From the NCBI GenBank assembly GCA_045580485.1, contig JAZNNW010000067.1, positions 1 through 64,000 on the forward strand: DNA of 64,000 nt, read 5' to 3'. Positions 40,801 to 47,487 of the stretch are shown one piece after another (within the stretch, counting starts at the first letter, position 1; each line of letters begins with the position of its first letter). Source of the DNA: Avoscillospira sp045580485 (GTDB lineage Bacteria > Bacillota > Clostridia > Oscillospirales > Oscillospiraceae). Both the position numbers and the translations under genes were made by a program. Below the pieces are notes generated by a model. It saw only the letters and a list, made by a program, of their open reading frames with translations. It had not been told where the DNA came from and did no database searches.

Positions 40801-41048
40801 GCGGGGGCATCAATAATCTTGGCGAACAGGCCGTTACCCTCATAGAACACCGTCAAGGACTCATCAGGAACAGTCACTTCGGGCACAAACTGATATGCCT
40901 CGCTGCTATCCTTCGATGTCCCATATCTGTTCAGAAGGTTCATGTAGCCGTCAGCACGATAGGGACGCACTGCCTTGCCTGCCTGTCTCTCAAGAACTCT
41001 CGCATAGGCTTGCATCCGATCTACCTGCTGCTTTTTCTTATCGCCCAT
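37818..41048 (-). CDS. Portal protein fused to Nudix, GNAT-like and toxin-like domains (1076 aa)
   Basis: Residues 1-490 are a DUF1073-type portal (VKWARLFGGSLAVMLIND, SALTNIPQTILFGRSPAGMN). A Pro/Ala/Ser linker follows to about 550. Residues 555-695 are a Nudix hydrolase with a complete box: GHGEKGE, seven residues, then RETEEEFGI. A GSGNHGHKGVPGQIGGS linker marks about 718. Residues 740-930 look like a GNAT-type domain (GSGTEVLADIV, YYSLPRLGFDG). The last 75 residues (DHAFERVGGRLISPARIE) resemble a RelE/BECR-like RNase toxin. GAGGTGATAGCT sets the ATG at 41048. Confidence 0.85.
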   Translation of the reverse strand: MGDKKKQQVDRMQAYARVLERQAGKAVRPYRADGYMNLLNRYGTSKDSSEAYQFVPEVTVPDESLTVFYEGNGLFAKIIDAPAEEALKHGFVLDDVSDQEVEDFYREALDELDWEETAMTAVKWARLFGGSLAVMLINDGRGLEEPLDWKNIKSIDDIRVYDRSVIQPDYNSMFHYDPSDPFRTRGSRLGMPEFFHVYSKYGNFTVHESRCLVFQNGILPENSTNSIYQFWGMPEYIRINRAIQDAEIAHRSAPKMLVRSVQPIYKMKNLSSELATEEGENMILKRLMAIDTARGMMNSITIDSEGEDYDFRSFQFSGVSDVIDSACNFLSALTNIPQTILFGRSPAGMNSTGESDMENWYNYVERIQKRMIKGNLRYLLSIIFQAGIATGEVDEVPNLKVSFNPLWSMSDIELADLEQKKATTAQTKAQTVQIYVDMQAIDPTEVRRKLADSNEFDVETMLDEYEDEEDLLAAYESELPPDAQEEITGSGGTAPYSTDVDVNAHEADPGSEGSAPANAPAATKLPQDMSAEEAAKAAQNNDSDGSYSNTQGEEKPFSVGVLVVSEGRVLTGTRHNDFGYGLICGPGGHGEKGETPEQAAFRETEEEFGISPNYLIPLGTGPVEPDTGLTPYLFLCTDYDGEPNCVDLEMTNAKFRTLEELDQLAASMFQPFADGLEILKTCIEMSLCYGPDGLYDHFVDTVAEAVEADPFEQDGGPGSGNHGHKGVPGQIGGSAASGFDSDKVALYERGDKLSKGEKDATLGLAGASALGADKTSKVRLISDHGQTRVVVQTDKGEVDLKFKPKEKTARIEMLYANKANGGSGTEVLADIVSNARSQGVEKIEAFGAGTKGDAYNGYYSLPRLGFDGPLSDDMRKAASESGFSAERVSDLMKTEKGRSWWKENGHGMELTFDLSDDSESLKTLSSYLNQDSANISDMSNSENPIDKSAFSGTIKSQETSEDGAPKGNKNAAGPHQKNGTAGRKLSAADKKKYTDRLKGQTSSRGTVVTGISDHAFERVGGRLISPARIESMLAATNTKPDATHKDRTLYDIKGSRLVLADDGTIVSVMWRKQNKR

Positions 41049-41073
41049 AGCTATCACCTCTTTTTCGCTGTTG

Positions 41074-42426
41074 TCAGATCAGGTTGCTGACATTGAATAC
41101 ATTCTTGGTTTCGATCTCTGCAAATGCGTTTGCAGATGCATCGACCATGTCCTTGAACTTGCTATCAGGGAAGTTTTCGAGCTGATACAAATACTCCTCG
41201 TTCCACGGTCCATACAGCATATCGAAATTACCGGCCTGCCACTGGGCAGCCATCGGTTCTGCACGAGCTTCCTTGCTGCCGGTTTCAGCAACGGTAACAA
41301 CATCAAAGCCGGCCAGAAACTTGATATACGACTCAGCCTGCTCTTTGCCTGCCTGACCAGGATCCTTCGGCAGTCTGATGCGGACACGCTTATAAGCCGC
41401 CCTGTCAGCCTGGGCGGTCAGCTTGATTGTTTTACGAACATCGGAGGCGGACATCTGCTTGTTGATGACGTCAGCAATTATGTACCTGCCATTCTTTCGT
41501 TTTCCCATGAGAACGCCCGCTGTATAAGCTGGATCTCCATCTGTGGTCTTTTCTGTGGCGGCCAAATCCCAACAACGCACCCATTGGACAACGTCCTGCG
41601 GGAGTTTGTCCAAGATCTCACCGATTTGAGTTCTTTTGAAAAACAAACCGGCGGCAGCCCTGATCTTCCAGTTGCCATGAAGCAACCGCTCACGCTCAAT
41701 CAGAGACAGAGCCTTCAAGTTCGCAAGGTACTGTGGGTTAACCTTCAGCAAGGCTTGATTGTCCTGAAGCCTGGACATAATGAACGTCACTGATCTCGGC
41801 TCGGCCTTTTCTTCTTCGGTAACAAGATTAAATTGCTCCCAGAGCTCCTGTTTTGTGTTTGCCCAATGGAGCGTTTCGTTTCGCCGAATGAACCACCGGA
41901 TCTTCCCGCTCCGCTCAGGTATGGGGTATCCGGTGTCTTGGTCGATCCACCACTCAATAAACTTTGCCACCCAGCTATCTGCGTCTGGGTTGCAGGTCGC
42001 TCTCACAAACGGAGTGACGCCACAAGCAGAACGATTACGAGATAGCATATAGAAGAACGTCTTTTCGCTGAAGTGCGTTAACTCGTCGAAACCAATCTCG
42101 CAAATCTGAGATCCTTGCCATTTTGCGAGATCCTCATCTCGTTCTATGTGAGCAAATTTTACCGTAGATGTGATGTTGCCATCCTTATCGCAGAACTTCC
42201 ATCTGCCGAGAGACATCTGTGCCTGAGACCCCTTGATGCCCTGATAGAGTTTTTGAGATTCGTCCCACAGACCACCCTGTGCGAAGATCTGGTTGAAGTT
42301 CCGTCTGAATATTGTGCAGCCAAAACCAGGGATATTTTTATATCGAAGAGGAGACAACAGCAGTCCGAATGATTTGCCTCCGCCTGCCGCTCCTCCAAAT
42401 ATACAAATCTGTGCCGGAGTAGACAC
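41074..42426 (-). CDS. terL: Terminase large subunit, N-terminus displaced by a frameshift (450 aa)
   Basis: Walker A GGAAGGGKS, Walker B QICEIGFDELTHF and CNPDADSW belong to the Terminase_6 ATPase. The C-terminal nuclease region has RCWDLAATEKTTDGDPAY and late MVDASANAFAEI. It packages DNA into the prohead. The main frame begins at GTG 42426, but the family's expected preceding residues lie in another frame at 42476-42426 (see that entry). Without them the protein lacks about 15 N-terminal residues. Confidence 0.93.
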   Translation of the reverse strand: MSTPAQICIFGGAAGGGKSFGLLLSPLRYKNIPGFGCTIFRRNFNQIFAQGGLWDESQKLYQGIKGSQAQMSLGRWKFCDKDGNITSTVKFAHIERDEDLAKWQGSQICEIGFDELTHFSEKTFFYMLSRNRSACGVTPFVRATCNPDADSWVAKFIEWWIDQDTGYPIPERSGKIRWFIRRNETLHWANTKQELWEQFNLVTEEEKAEPRSVTFIMSRLQDNQALLKVNPQYLANLKALSLIERERLLHGNWKIRAAAGLFFKRTQIGEILDKLPQDVVQWVRCWDLAATEKTTDGDPAYTAGVLMGKRKNGRYIIADVINKQMSASDVRKTIKLTAQADRAAYKRVRIRLPKDPGQAGKEQAESYIKFLAGFDVVTVAETGSKEARAEPMAAQWQAGNFDMLYGPWNEEYLYQLENFPDSKFKDMVDASANAFAEIETKNVFNVSNLI

Positions 42427-42476
42427 TACATAAACTGTTCTTGCGGTCCCTTCTGAGGTCTAAGAACAGTTGCCAT
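42426..42476 (-). other. Out-of-frame N-terminal segment of terL (16-codon leader)
   Basis: ATG at 42476, after a G-rich ribosome site, encodes MATVLRPQKGPQEQFM and a stop. RPQ-GPQ-QF is exactly the sequence that precedes STPA in related terminases. The stop TAG overlaps the GTG start of the main frame (TAGTG). Removing the five bases TAGTG would join both parts as QFMSTPA. Either a recent insertion, coupled reinitiation or a recoding event is possible. Confidence 0.75.
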
Positions 42477-42490
42477 AGTGCATCCCCCCT

Positions 42491-43135
42491 TTATTCAGCA
42501 GCCTTTTCTGCCGCAGGAGGTTTATCTACAACTTCACAATCCTCCTCGGCATCAATCTGCGGCATATAGATGACGACATCATTGTCGCCATCTTCGTCCT
42601 GGAGGTTCAACGCCAAGTTGGAGGCATCGCCTCTTCCGAGAGCAGCGACCTTTGCATCAAGCTCCAATTCCCTGCGACGATCTGCCGCAATACTTTCTCG
42701 TTCCTTACGAACCTCCTCAGGCTCATATCCGCCCATACGCATAAGTGTTAGATATGCCTCAAGGTTGCCGCTCATGGCCATGCTGAACAAGCGACCATGT
42801 AGTGCAATCATGTTAGAATACTCCGACTGTTCAACACCAAGTTCCTTGAGGTTGCTGCGGATTGATTCGCTTTTTGTCATTCTTCCAAGAAGATATTGGA
42901 TCGACTCACGGGCATCTTTTTTTGCCCTTCGAACCTCTCCGGACTTTATGCCTCCGTTCCGCCCCCGCTCCTTTGCGGTAGCAGAATCACGAATTGTGTT
43001 CTCCTGGAACGCAACGCTCTTTGCTCCTGCTTGGTTGTTTTCACCGCTGCTCTCTTTAACAACTTCGGAGCATCTAACCGGTCCAGGTTCGTTCCCGGTT
43101 TGAACCTCAATTCTCCCAGTTTCTTTCTCGGACAT
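42491..43135 (-). CDS. terS: Terminase small subunit-like protein (214 aa)
   Basis: RGRNGGIKSGEVRRAKKDA is the DNA-binding segment common in clostridial phage small terminases. QSEYSNMIALHGRLFSMAMSG then gives the oligomerisation helices. The C-terminal 60 residues are acidic. It recognises the packaging site and sits directly before terL. GAGGTAAAAC precedes the ATG. A longer disordered N-terminus than usual is seen. Confidence 0.85.
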   Translation of the reverse strand: MSEKETGRIEVQTGNEPGPVRCSEVVKESSGENNQAGAKSVAFQENTIRDSATAKERGRNGGIKSGEVRRAKKDARESIQYLLGRMTKSESIRSNLKELGVEQSEYSNMIALHGRLFSMAMSGNLEAYLTLMRMGGYEPEEVRKERESIAADRRRELELDAKVAALGRGDASNLALNLQDEDGDNDVVIYMPQIDAEEDCEVVDKPPAAEKAAE

Positions 43136-43157
43136 GTTTTACCTCATTTCAGACAAT

Positions 43158-43196
43158 AAAAACAGCCCCTCAACACAACGGCTGAGAAGCTGTTTT
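43158..43196 (-). terminator. Rho-independent terminator ahead of the terminase genes
   Basis: On the minus strand, AAAACAGC, CTCA, a loop, TGAG and GCTGTTTTT make a stem with a T5 end. It separates the sugar/glycosyltransferase block from packaging genes. Confidence 0.8.
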
Positions 43197-43220
43197 GTGA
43201 CCGTATTTACTTTACCCAGG

Positions 43221-43451
43221 TCAAGTCCCGAACAGGCATTTAAGCGCTGCTACACTCAACCTAATCGTTTTATCCACATCTACGCCAATACTATTGTAGA
43301 ACTCTGGGTGAACGATACATTCATACCCACGCCGCAGAAGGTCGGACTCCGTTTTGCTGATTCCGAACCTGAAATCCTTGGCGATACGGAGAGCTGACTT
43401 GTAGTCGCCAATTCTAACAAGCCTACGGACTGCATCGCTCTTTCTTTCCAT
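43221..43451 (-). CDS. Small helical protein (76 aa)
   Basis: MERKSDAVRRLVRIGDY and LRIAKDFRFGISKTESD end in VAALKCLFG. It is a basic helical protein with TPR-like repeats of unknown role. The ATG at 43451 lies just after the preceding stop. The helix pattern RLVRIGDYKSALRIAKDF recalls a RarA C-terminal fragment or a small DNA-binding helix bundle. Confidence 0.65.
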   Translation of the reverse strand: MERKSDAVRRLVRIGDYKSALRIAKDFRFGISKTESDLLRRGYECIVHPEFYNSIGVDVDKTIRLSVAALKCLFGT

Positions 43452-43452
43452 A

Positions 43453-44565
43453 TTATTCGACCTGTCCAAGAAACTTCACCGCAGGGTTGGATAGGTGTGT
43501 CTTGCGATATTCAAGGCTCTCCTCATATTCCTTTTCGGTGCAGAGCCCAGTTCGCCATTTATAGTCATACCGCAATTCCCAACTTCCCTCCTCGAAAAAC
43601 GCTGGCTGCATCGGTGTGAGAGCATCGTTCTCAACAAGGTTCATTTCCCAATCGGTGTGACCGGCTCTCTTCCCTTGGATTGTGTGGACATCGAACACCC
43701 ACTCGGGAATGTCGTTCCCAGGTAGGGTGCATTTTCTGATGTCGATGCTCCTGACAGCCGTGTGGTCGATTTCACCATCAAGTTCAATATACGGAGTGGC
43801 GCACACTGAATTGTACTTGCCGGAAAGTTCATACATCAAGTTCATGATAGCCTTAGCCAGAAACAGTGGATCTCTATCAACCGCAGGTTTCTTCTTGTTG
43901 ACAAAGATATCTGCGTTAATCAGAGCCTGGATTTCAGTTCTCAGTCTACCACCAGTAAAATCATCATCGGCCGCCTTGATTACGGGCCAGATCAGTTCAG
44001 GTTTCGACGCAGTAAGAACCCTGATTGCATAGCCGGAGTTTTCCATGTCGCAGTCTTTGATTGCCCTATACAAGGCGTATGCCTGAGTATCAGCGGCAGT
44101 TATTTCCCGTTGATCTCCAAGCAAATCCATCACTTGTTCCTGACCGTTAAGTCGGTTGATAAACGCTTCAATCTCATCACGGTTGTAGACTGTCTTTCCG
44201 CTTCCGGCATTGTCACTCATTACGAAATTACAGGAATAATAACAAGCGTCCCTGCTCTTGAGCGCTTCGCACAAGACAGAGACAGCAACAGAAACATATC
44301 CACTTTTCTTGTTATATCCCTTGAGGCCCTCGTTAGCCTTCAGGTGCTTCTGGTACAGAGCGTCGATTTCTTTGGTGAGAACACCCCAGCAGTCTTCCGC
44401 TGAAACAACATAAAGGCGCTTCCAGACAGTGCTGTCATACGAACCAAACATTTCGTATGCAGCATATCCCGCCCGCTCGGCATCTCCTCGTCTGATTGCT
44501 TTCTGAAGCATACTCGCCATGACGAACATATTGTGTCCGCTCTTCGTTGTAGGTCTAAATCCCAT
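43453..44565 (-). CDS. RarA/MgsA C-terminal-like protein (370 aa)
   Basis: MFVMASMLQKAIRRGDAERAGYAAYEM closely resembles the collar/C-terminal domain of RarA/MgsA AAA+ ATPases (SALQKAIRRGD). No Walker A or B is present, so it lacks the ATPase part. The rest includes RAIKDCDMENSGYAIRVL. It may bind a replication or SSB partner. It has its own promoter (44608-44635) and AAGGAGGACAATGA before the start, which sets it apart from the sugar genes. Confidence 0.6.
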   Translation of the reverse strand: MGFRPTTKSGHNMFVMASMLQKAIRRGDAERAGYAAYEMFGSYDSTVWKRLYVVSAEDCWGVLTKEIDALYQKHLKANEGLKGYNKKSGYVSVAVSVLCEALKSRDACYYSCNFVMSDNAGSGKTVYNRDEIEAFINRLNGQEQVMDLLGDQREITAADTQAYALYRAIKDCDMENSGYAIRVLTASKPELIWPVIKAADDDFTGGRLRTEIQALINADIFVNKKKPAVDRDPLFLAKAIMNLMYELSGKYNSVCATPYIELDGEIDHTAVRSIDIRKCTLPGNDIPEWVFDVHTIQGKRAGHTDWEMNLVENDALTPMQPAFFEEGSWELRYDYKWRTGLCTEKEYEESLEYRKTHLSNPAVKFLGQVE

Positions 44566-44607
44566 TCATTGTCCTCCTTATTTTGGTGTGGCATTTGCTA
44601 CATACTA

Positions 44608-44635
44608 ATCGTAGCACACCTAACCACCGAGTCAA
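44608..44635 (-). promoter_or_regulatory. Extended -10 promoter for the RarA-like gene
   Basis: On the minus strand, TTGACT (44630-44635), 16 bases, then TACGAT (44608-44613), preceded by TGC, an extended -10 element. It lies just after the glycosyltransferase stop and reads into 44565. Confidence 0.7.
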
Positions 44636-44657
44636 GAGGTACTAAAAATTTTTCTAC

Positions 44658-45374
44658 CTACCGTCTTACACGGACATAGATCTTATTTGATTTCAGGTCA
44701 AAATCAAAATATTTGCCCCACTTGTGCTTCATCATCTCATAGCTGGAAATCATGCTGGCACGGGTCTTTTTGGAGTTGCCGCCCTTGTTTGTATCGGTCC
44801 CTCCGTGTGAGCAGAAATACTTCGGCTTGAGAACTATCCGGTTTACGAGCAGTTCTTGGAACACCACATCCGTATCGCAGCAATAACCTATGTCAGGATT
44901 GAACCTGGCTTTATAGACGGCCTTGTTCACCCAGAAGATACCACCACAAGTTCCTGTAAAAGCAAACTCGCTTCCATAGTTCCACGGCGCAATCGAAGCA
45001 TCGACGCAACCAAACCCGATATCAAGATCAACCATAAGCTGGGCAATGCGCTCAATCTCAGAAGTGACCACCTCTGGATCTTTGACGCTCTCATTTGTTT
45101 CCAGGCGGTAAATGGTGTCAGACATATCATCGCCGAGAACACAGATGATATCTTCCTCCGCATTGTCCGGAATCCAATTCATCACTTTTACAAGACTATC
45201 AATTTCCTCGTCGGGCACGGCGATAATATTCTCCCTGGGGACGGACTTTGCGTAGTCCTCTTCTTGGGACTTCCGTACGACAACCTTGTAGTATTCCAGG
45301 ATTTTGTGCGTAGCAATGGTATCTGCCCTGTTATAGCTTGGGATGTATATACCGAGCTTCCTAATTTTTTCCAT
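44658..45374 (-). CDS. GT-A glycosyltransferase resembling the TET-associated family (238 aa)
   Basis: IYIPSYNRADTIATHKIL (residues 9-26) and VLGDDMSDTIYR (Asp82/Asp83, the likely metal-binding acid pair) mark a GT-A glycosyltransferase. The spacing and wording, with a Nwi motif (VMNWIPDN), match the TET-associated glycosyltransferases that add sugar to modified cytosine in phage DNA. A family search would be decisive. It could otherwise glycosylate protein. It lies 1 base from the WbqC-like gene; the ribosome site is weak (AGAGTGGG). Confidence 0.72.
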   Translation of the reverse strand: MEKIRKLGIYIPSYNRADTIATHKILEYYKVVVRKSQEEDYAKSVPRENIIAVPDEEIDSLVKVMNWIPDNAEEDIICVLGDDMSDTIYRLETNESVKDPEVVTSEIERIAQLMVDLDIGFGCVDASIAPWNYGSEFAFTGTCGGIFWVNKAVYKARFNPDIGYCCDTDVVFQELLVNRIVLKPKYFCSHGGTDTNKGGNSKKTRASMISSYEMMKHKWGKYFDFDLKSNKIYVRVRR

Positions 45375-46058
45375 TTAGCGCACCCACTCTCTTGGGAGGA
45401 CAAAGCCCTGATTGAAAATGTAGTCTGCAACAGACAGGTTCTCAACAAATTCTCCATGAACCTGCGGATAACAGATCGGCTTATAGCAGCTGTATCTCAG
45501 TTCGATCCCCTTTTTTTCAAAACCCTCGGGAACATGATATGCCCTTGCTCCCTCGCCGCTCAGATAAATGTTTGCGCCCAGCTTCTCGCACAGTTGGAGG
45601 ATCCTCTCATCCTTATGGCCCGTTAGATCGAGAGGTAAGGTCGAAACAAGAGTGGTCTTCATACCAAATCGCTCGCAGATGTAGCGAATCAGAAGCATGT
45701 TGAACGTAGCCATGTATCCGCAACATTCTTGGGCCGCAATTTTCATAAATTCCGTTAACTCAAGACCATCTTCATAACTTGGGGCTTTTCGATAATCTTG
45801 AAGAAGCCCCTTTATGACCTTTTCGAGATTGTACTCCAAGTCGACAAGCATTGCATCAGCAACTTTTGTATCGTGGTGAGCGTGGACAGGAAGCGTAATC
45901 TTTCTGCATCCGCTTGCTGTGCGGATCAGATTCCAGTTGTGCTTTCCCTGCTTTGAAAAGGCAACATCAACAGACATTGCCATTGTATCACTGCAGTATG
46001 CCTTGTAGAAAAAGCCCATATACGGAAGGAAATTCGGTTGATGGGAAGAAAGAATCAT
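45375..46058 (-). CDS. WbqC-family protein (227 aa)
   Basis: The N-terminus MILSSHQPNFLPYMGFFYKA is the WbqC signature. KHNWNLIRT, a Pro-rich KITLPVHAH and the ending FVENLSVADYIFNQGF also fit. WbqC proteins lie in polysaccharide clusters, and their chemistry is not settled. It is the only member here linking the pathway to sugar or glycan transfer besides the glycosyltransferase. GGAGGAAAGCGA precedes the ATG, which overlaps the ParB-like stop (ATGA). Confidence 0.88.
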   Translation of the reverse strand: MILSSHQPNFLPYMGFFYKAYCSDTMAMSVDVAFSKQGKHNWNLIRTASGCRKITLPVHAHHDTKVADAMLVDLEYNLEKVIKGLLQDYRKAPSYEDGLELTEFMKIAAQECCGYMATFNMLLIRYICERFGMKTTLVSTLPLDLTGHKDERILQLCEKLGANIYLSGEGARAYHVPEGFEKKGIELRYSCYKPICYPQVHGEFVENLSVADYIFNQGFVLPREWVR

Positions 46059-46693
46059 TCGCTTTCCTCCTCTTCTTCGTCCCCTCTGTCTTTTTCGGGC
46101 AACAGGTCGACCGGTACCAAATTCACCCGTTTGAGCATCTCCTCATACCAAATCGCCCTTGCGTTGATTTTCCGCTTGGAAATGCTGACTTTTGCGCCTT
46201 CGATGCCAAGGGCTCTCACAAGGTTGTTGTAATCGAGCTCATTTTTGCACACGATCATTACATAATCGTACTTCTCATAGTGAATGAGCTCCATCTCCGG
46301 GATAACTCGTTCTGCCTGCTCTTTCTTGGCAACGTCTTCAAGTCCGAGATCGACAGAAATGTCTGCTGTCCAGTCAACCAGGTCTTCTAACACCCACTCA
46401 CCTGCGTGGGTGTTCAGTTTGATGTTGACATACTTTAACTCTTGGTTGGTATATCCAATCAGCATTTTGCAGTCAACGATAATGTCTGGGTCCTTTTCTT
46501 TCAGGATCGTAACACGCTGATTGCCTCCAATAACCTGATCCTGCTCATTGATAACGATAATATCAAAATCACCGTATTCTTCCAACGATGCAGCCAGATC
46601 CTTCTTTTTCTTTGACTTGATTTTTCTCGGATTTCCGAAGTCAAGTCTCAGATCTCCAACTCGCCGCTTGACGAGTTCAATCCGTTTTTCCAA
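46055..46693 (-). CDS. ParB/sulfiredoxin-like protein (212 aa)
   Basis: VGDLRLDFGNPRKIKSKKK, LAASLEEYGDFDI and VIGGNQRVTIL are the ParB N-terminal-like domain motifs. Phage members act as nucleases, nucleotide kinases or DNA-linked adaptors, and some accompany DNA-modifying enzymes. No HTH or methyltransferase domain is attached. The C-terminal 100 residues are unique, ending in an acidic tail. The TTG at 46693, 8 bases after AAGGGGG, is preferred to a GTG seven codons upstream. Confidence 0.8.
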   Translation of the reverse strand: MEKRIELVKRRVGDLRLDFGNPRKIKSKKKKDLAASLEEYGDFDIIVINEQDQVIGGNQRVTILKEKDPDIIVDCKMLIGYTNQELKYVNIKLNTHAGEWVLEDLVDWTADISVDLGLEDVAKKEQAERVIPEMELIHYEKYDYVMIVCKNELDYNNLVRALGIEGAKVSISKRKINARAIWYEEMLKRVNLVPVDLLPEKDRGDEEEEESE

Positions 46694-46737
46694 TGTGTAT
46701 TCCCCCTTACACACTTGTTTGAATGTTGATAATCAAT

Positions 46738-47487
46738 TCATTGATGCGGTTTTTTGAACCCAGGAAAGATCTCTTCTATATATGAGACGCAATCTGCCTC
46801 CCGCTCCTCAAGAGCAGATAGCATGATGGCATCACCGTCGATCCCAGATTGATCGGAGTACCAGATCGGATGCGTTAGTATCTGGATTTTCGGGTATTCC
46901 TTGACGTTCATAAACTGCTCTGGGCACTCCCTCCAATTCATAGATGAATCGGACAAATATTTGTACCCAAAGAAGAACTCCGGGTCATAAGCGTTCATAT
47001 ACCCTCTCTGCTCTAAAAAGTCAAGCCGTGTTCCGATAAACTCCTTGTCAGGTATGTGCCATGAAATACTGATAGCTTTCCGATCAATAATTCTGTTCAG
47101 GAGATCCATCTCTCTGAGAACTGCATCCTGCAAGACATACTTGTCGATGATGCCGTACTTTGCCGCATCAAAATGAAGGCCAACCTCATGCCCCATATCA
47201 AGGATGCTACGAATACACCTTTCATTTTTTCTGTCAAACAAATTGTACCATGAGGAGCTTACCATAACGAAGTAGGTAGAAGACACGCCGGCCGTCTGTT
47301 CGATTTCGGCCATATATAATGCCTTGTCCGGTGACAAGTCAATATCATGTCGGATAATTGCCCTTGGTCCGGCAACATTCCTTGCCTCACAAAAAGGTAT
47401 TAGTGAATATCCGGCTTTCCCCAGTCCGGACAGCAAAGCAAGGTAGTTAGAGTACATAAACTTTGTGCTTTCATTGAGATTAACCAT
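46738..47487 (-). CDS. Polysaccharide deacetylase-like protein (249 aa)
   Basis: RAIIRHDIDLSPDKAL (metal-binding HDID), GHEVGLHFDAAKY and ILTHPIWY fit a carbohydrate esterase family 4-like fold that removes N-acetyl groups. The start MVNLNESTKFMYSN at 47487 overlaps the previous stop; a longer frame would add a non-family extension. It could deacetylate the diacetamido sugar made upstream, or GlcNAc on the acceptor. It lies in the middle of the pathway operon. Confidence 0.8.
   Translation of the reverse strand: MVNLNESTKFMYSNYLALLSGLGKAGYSLIPFCEARNVAGPRAIIRHDIDLSPDKALYMAEIEQTAGVSSTYFVMVSSSWYNLFDRKNERCIRSILDMGHEVGLHFDAAKYGIIDKYVLQDAVLREMDLLNRIIDRKAISISWHIPDKEFIGTRLDFLEQRGYMNAYDPEFFFGYKYLSDSSMNWRECPEQFMNVKEYPKIQILTHPIWYSDQSGIDGDAIMLSALEEREADCVSYIEEIFPGFKKPHQ

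Noticed and set aside
43197..43220. Possible promoter (TTGACC) before the terminase genes
   Set aside because: No acceptable -10 at a normal distance, and the terminator follows immediately; late promoters may need the ArpU-like activator.
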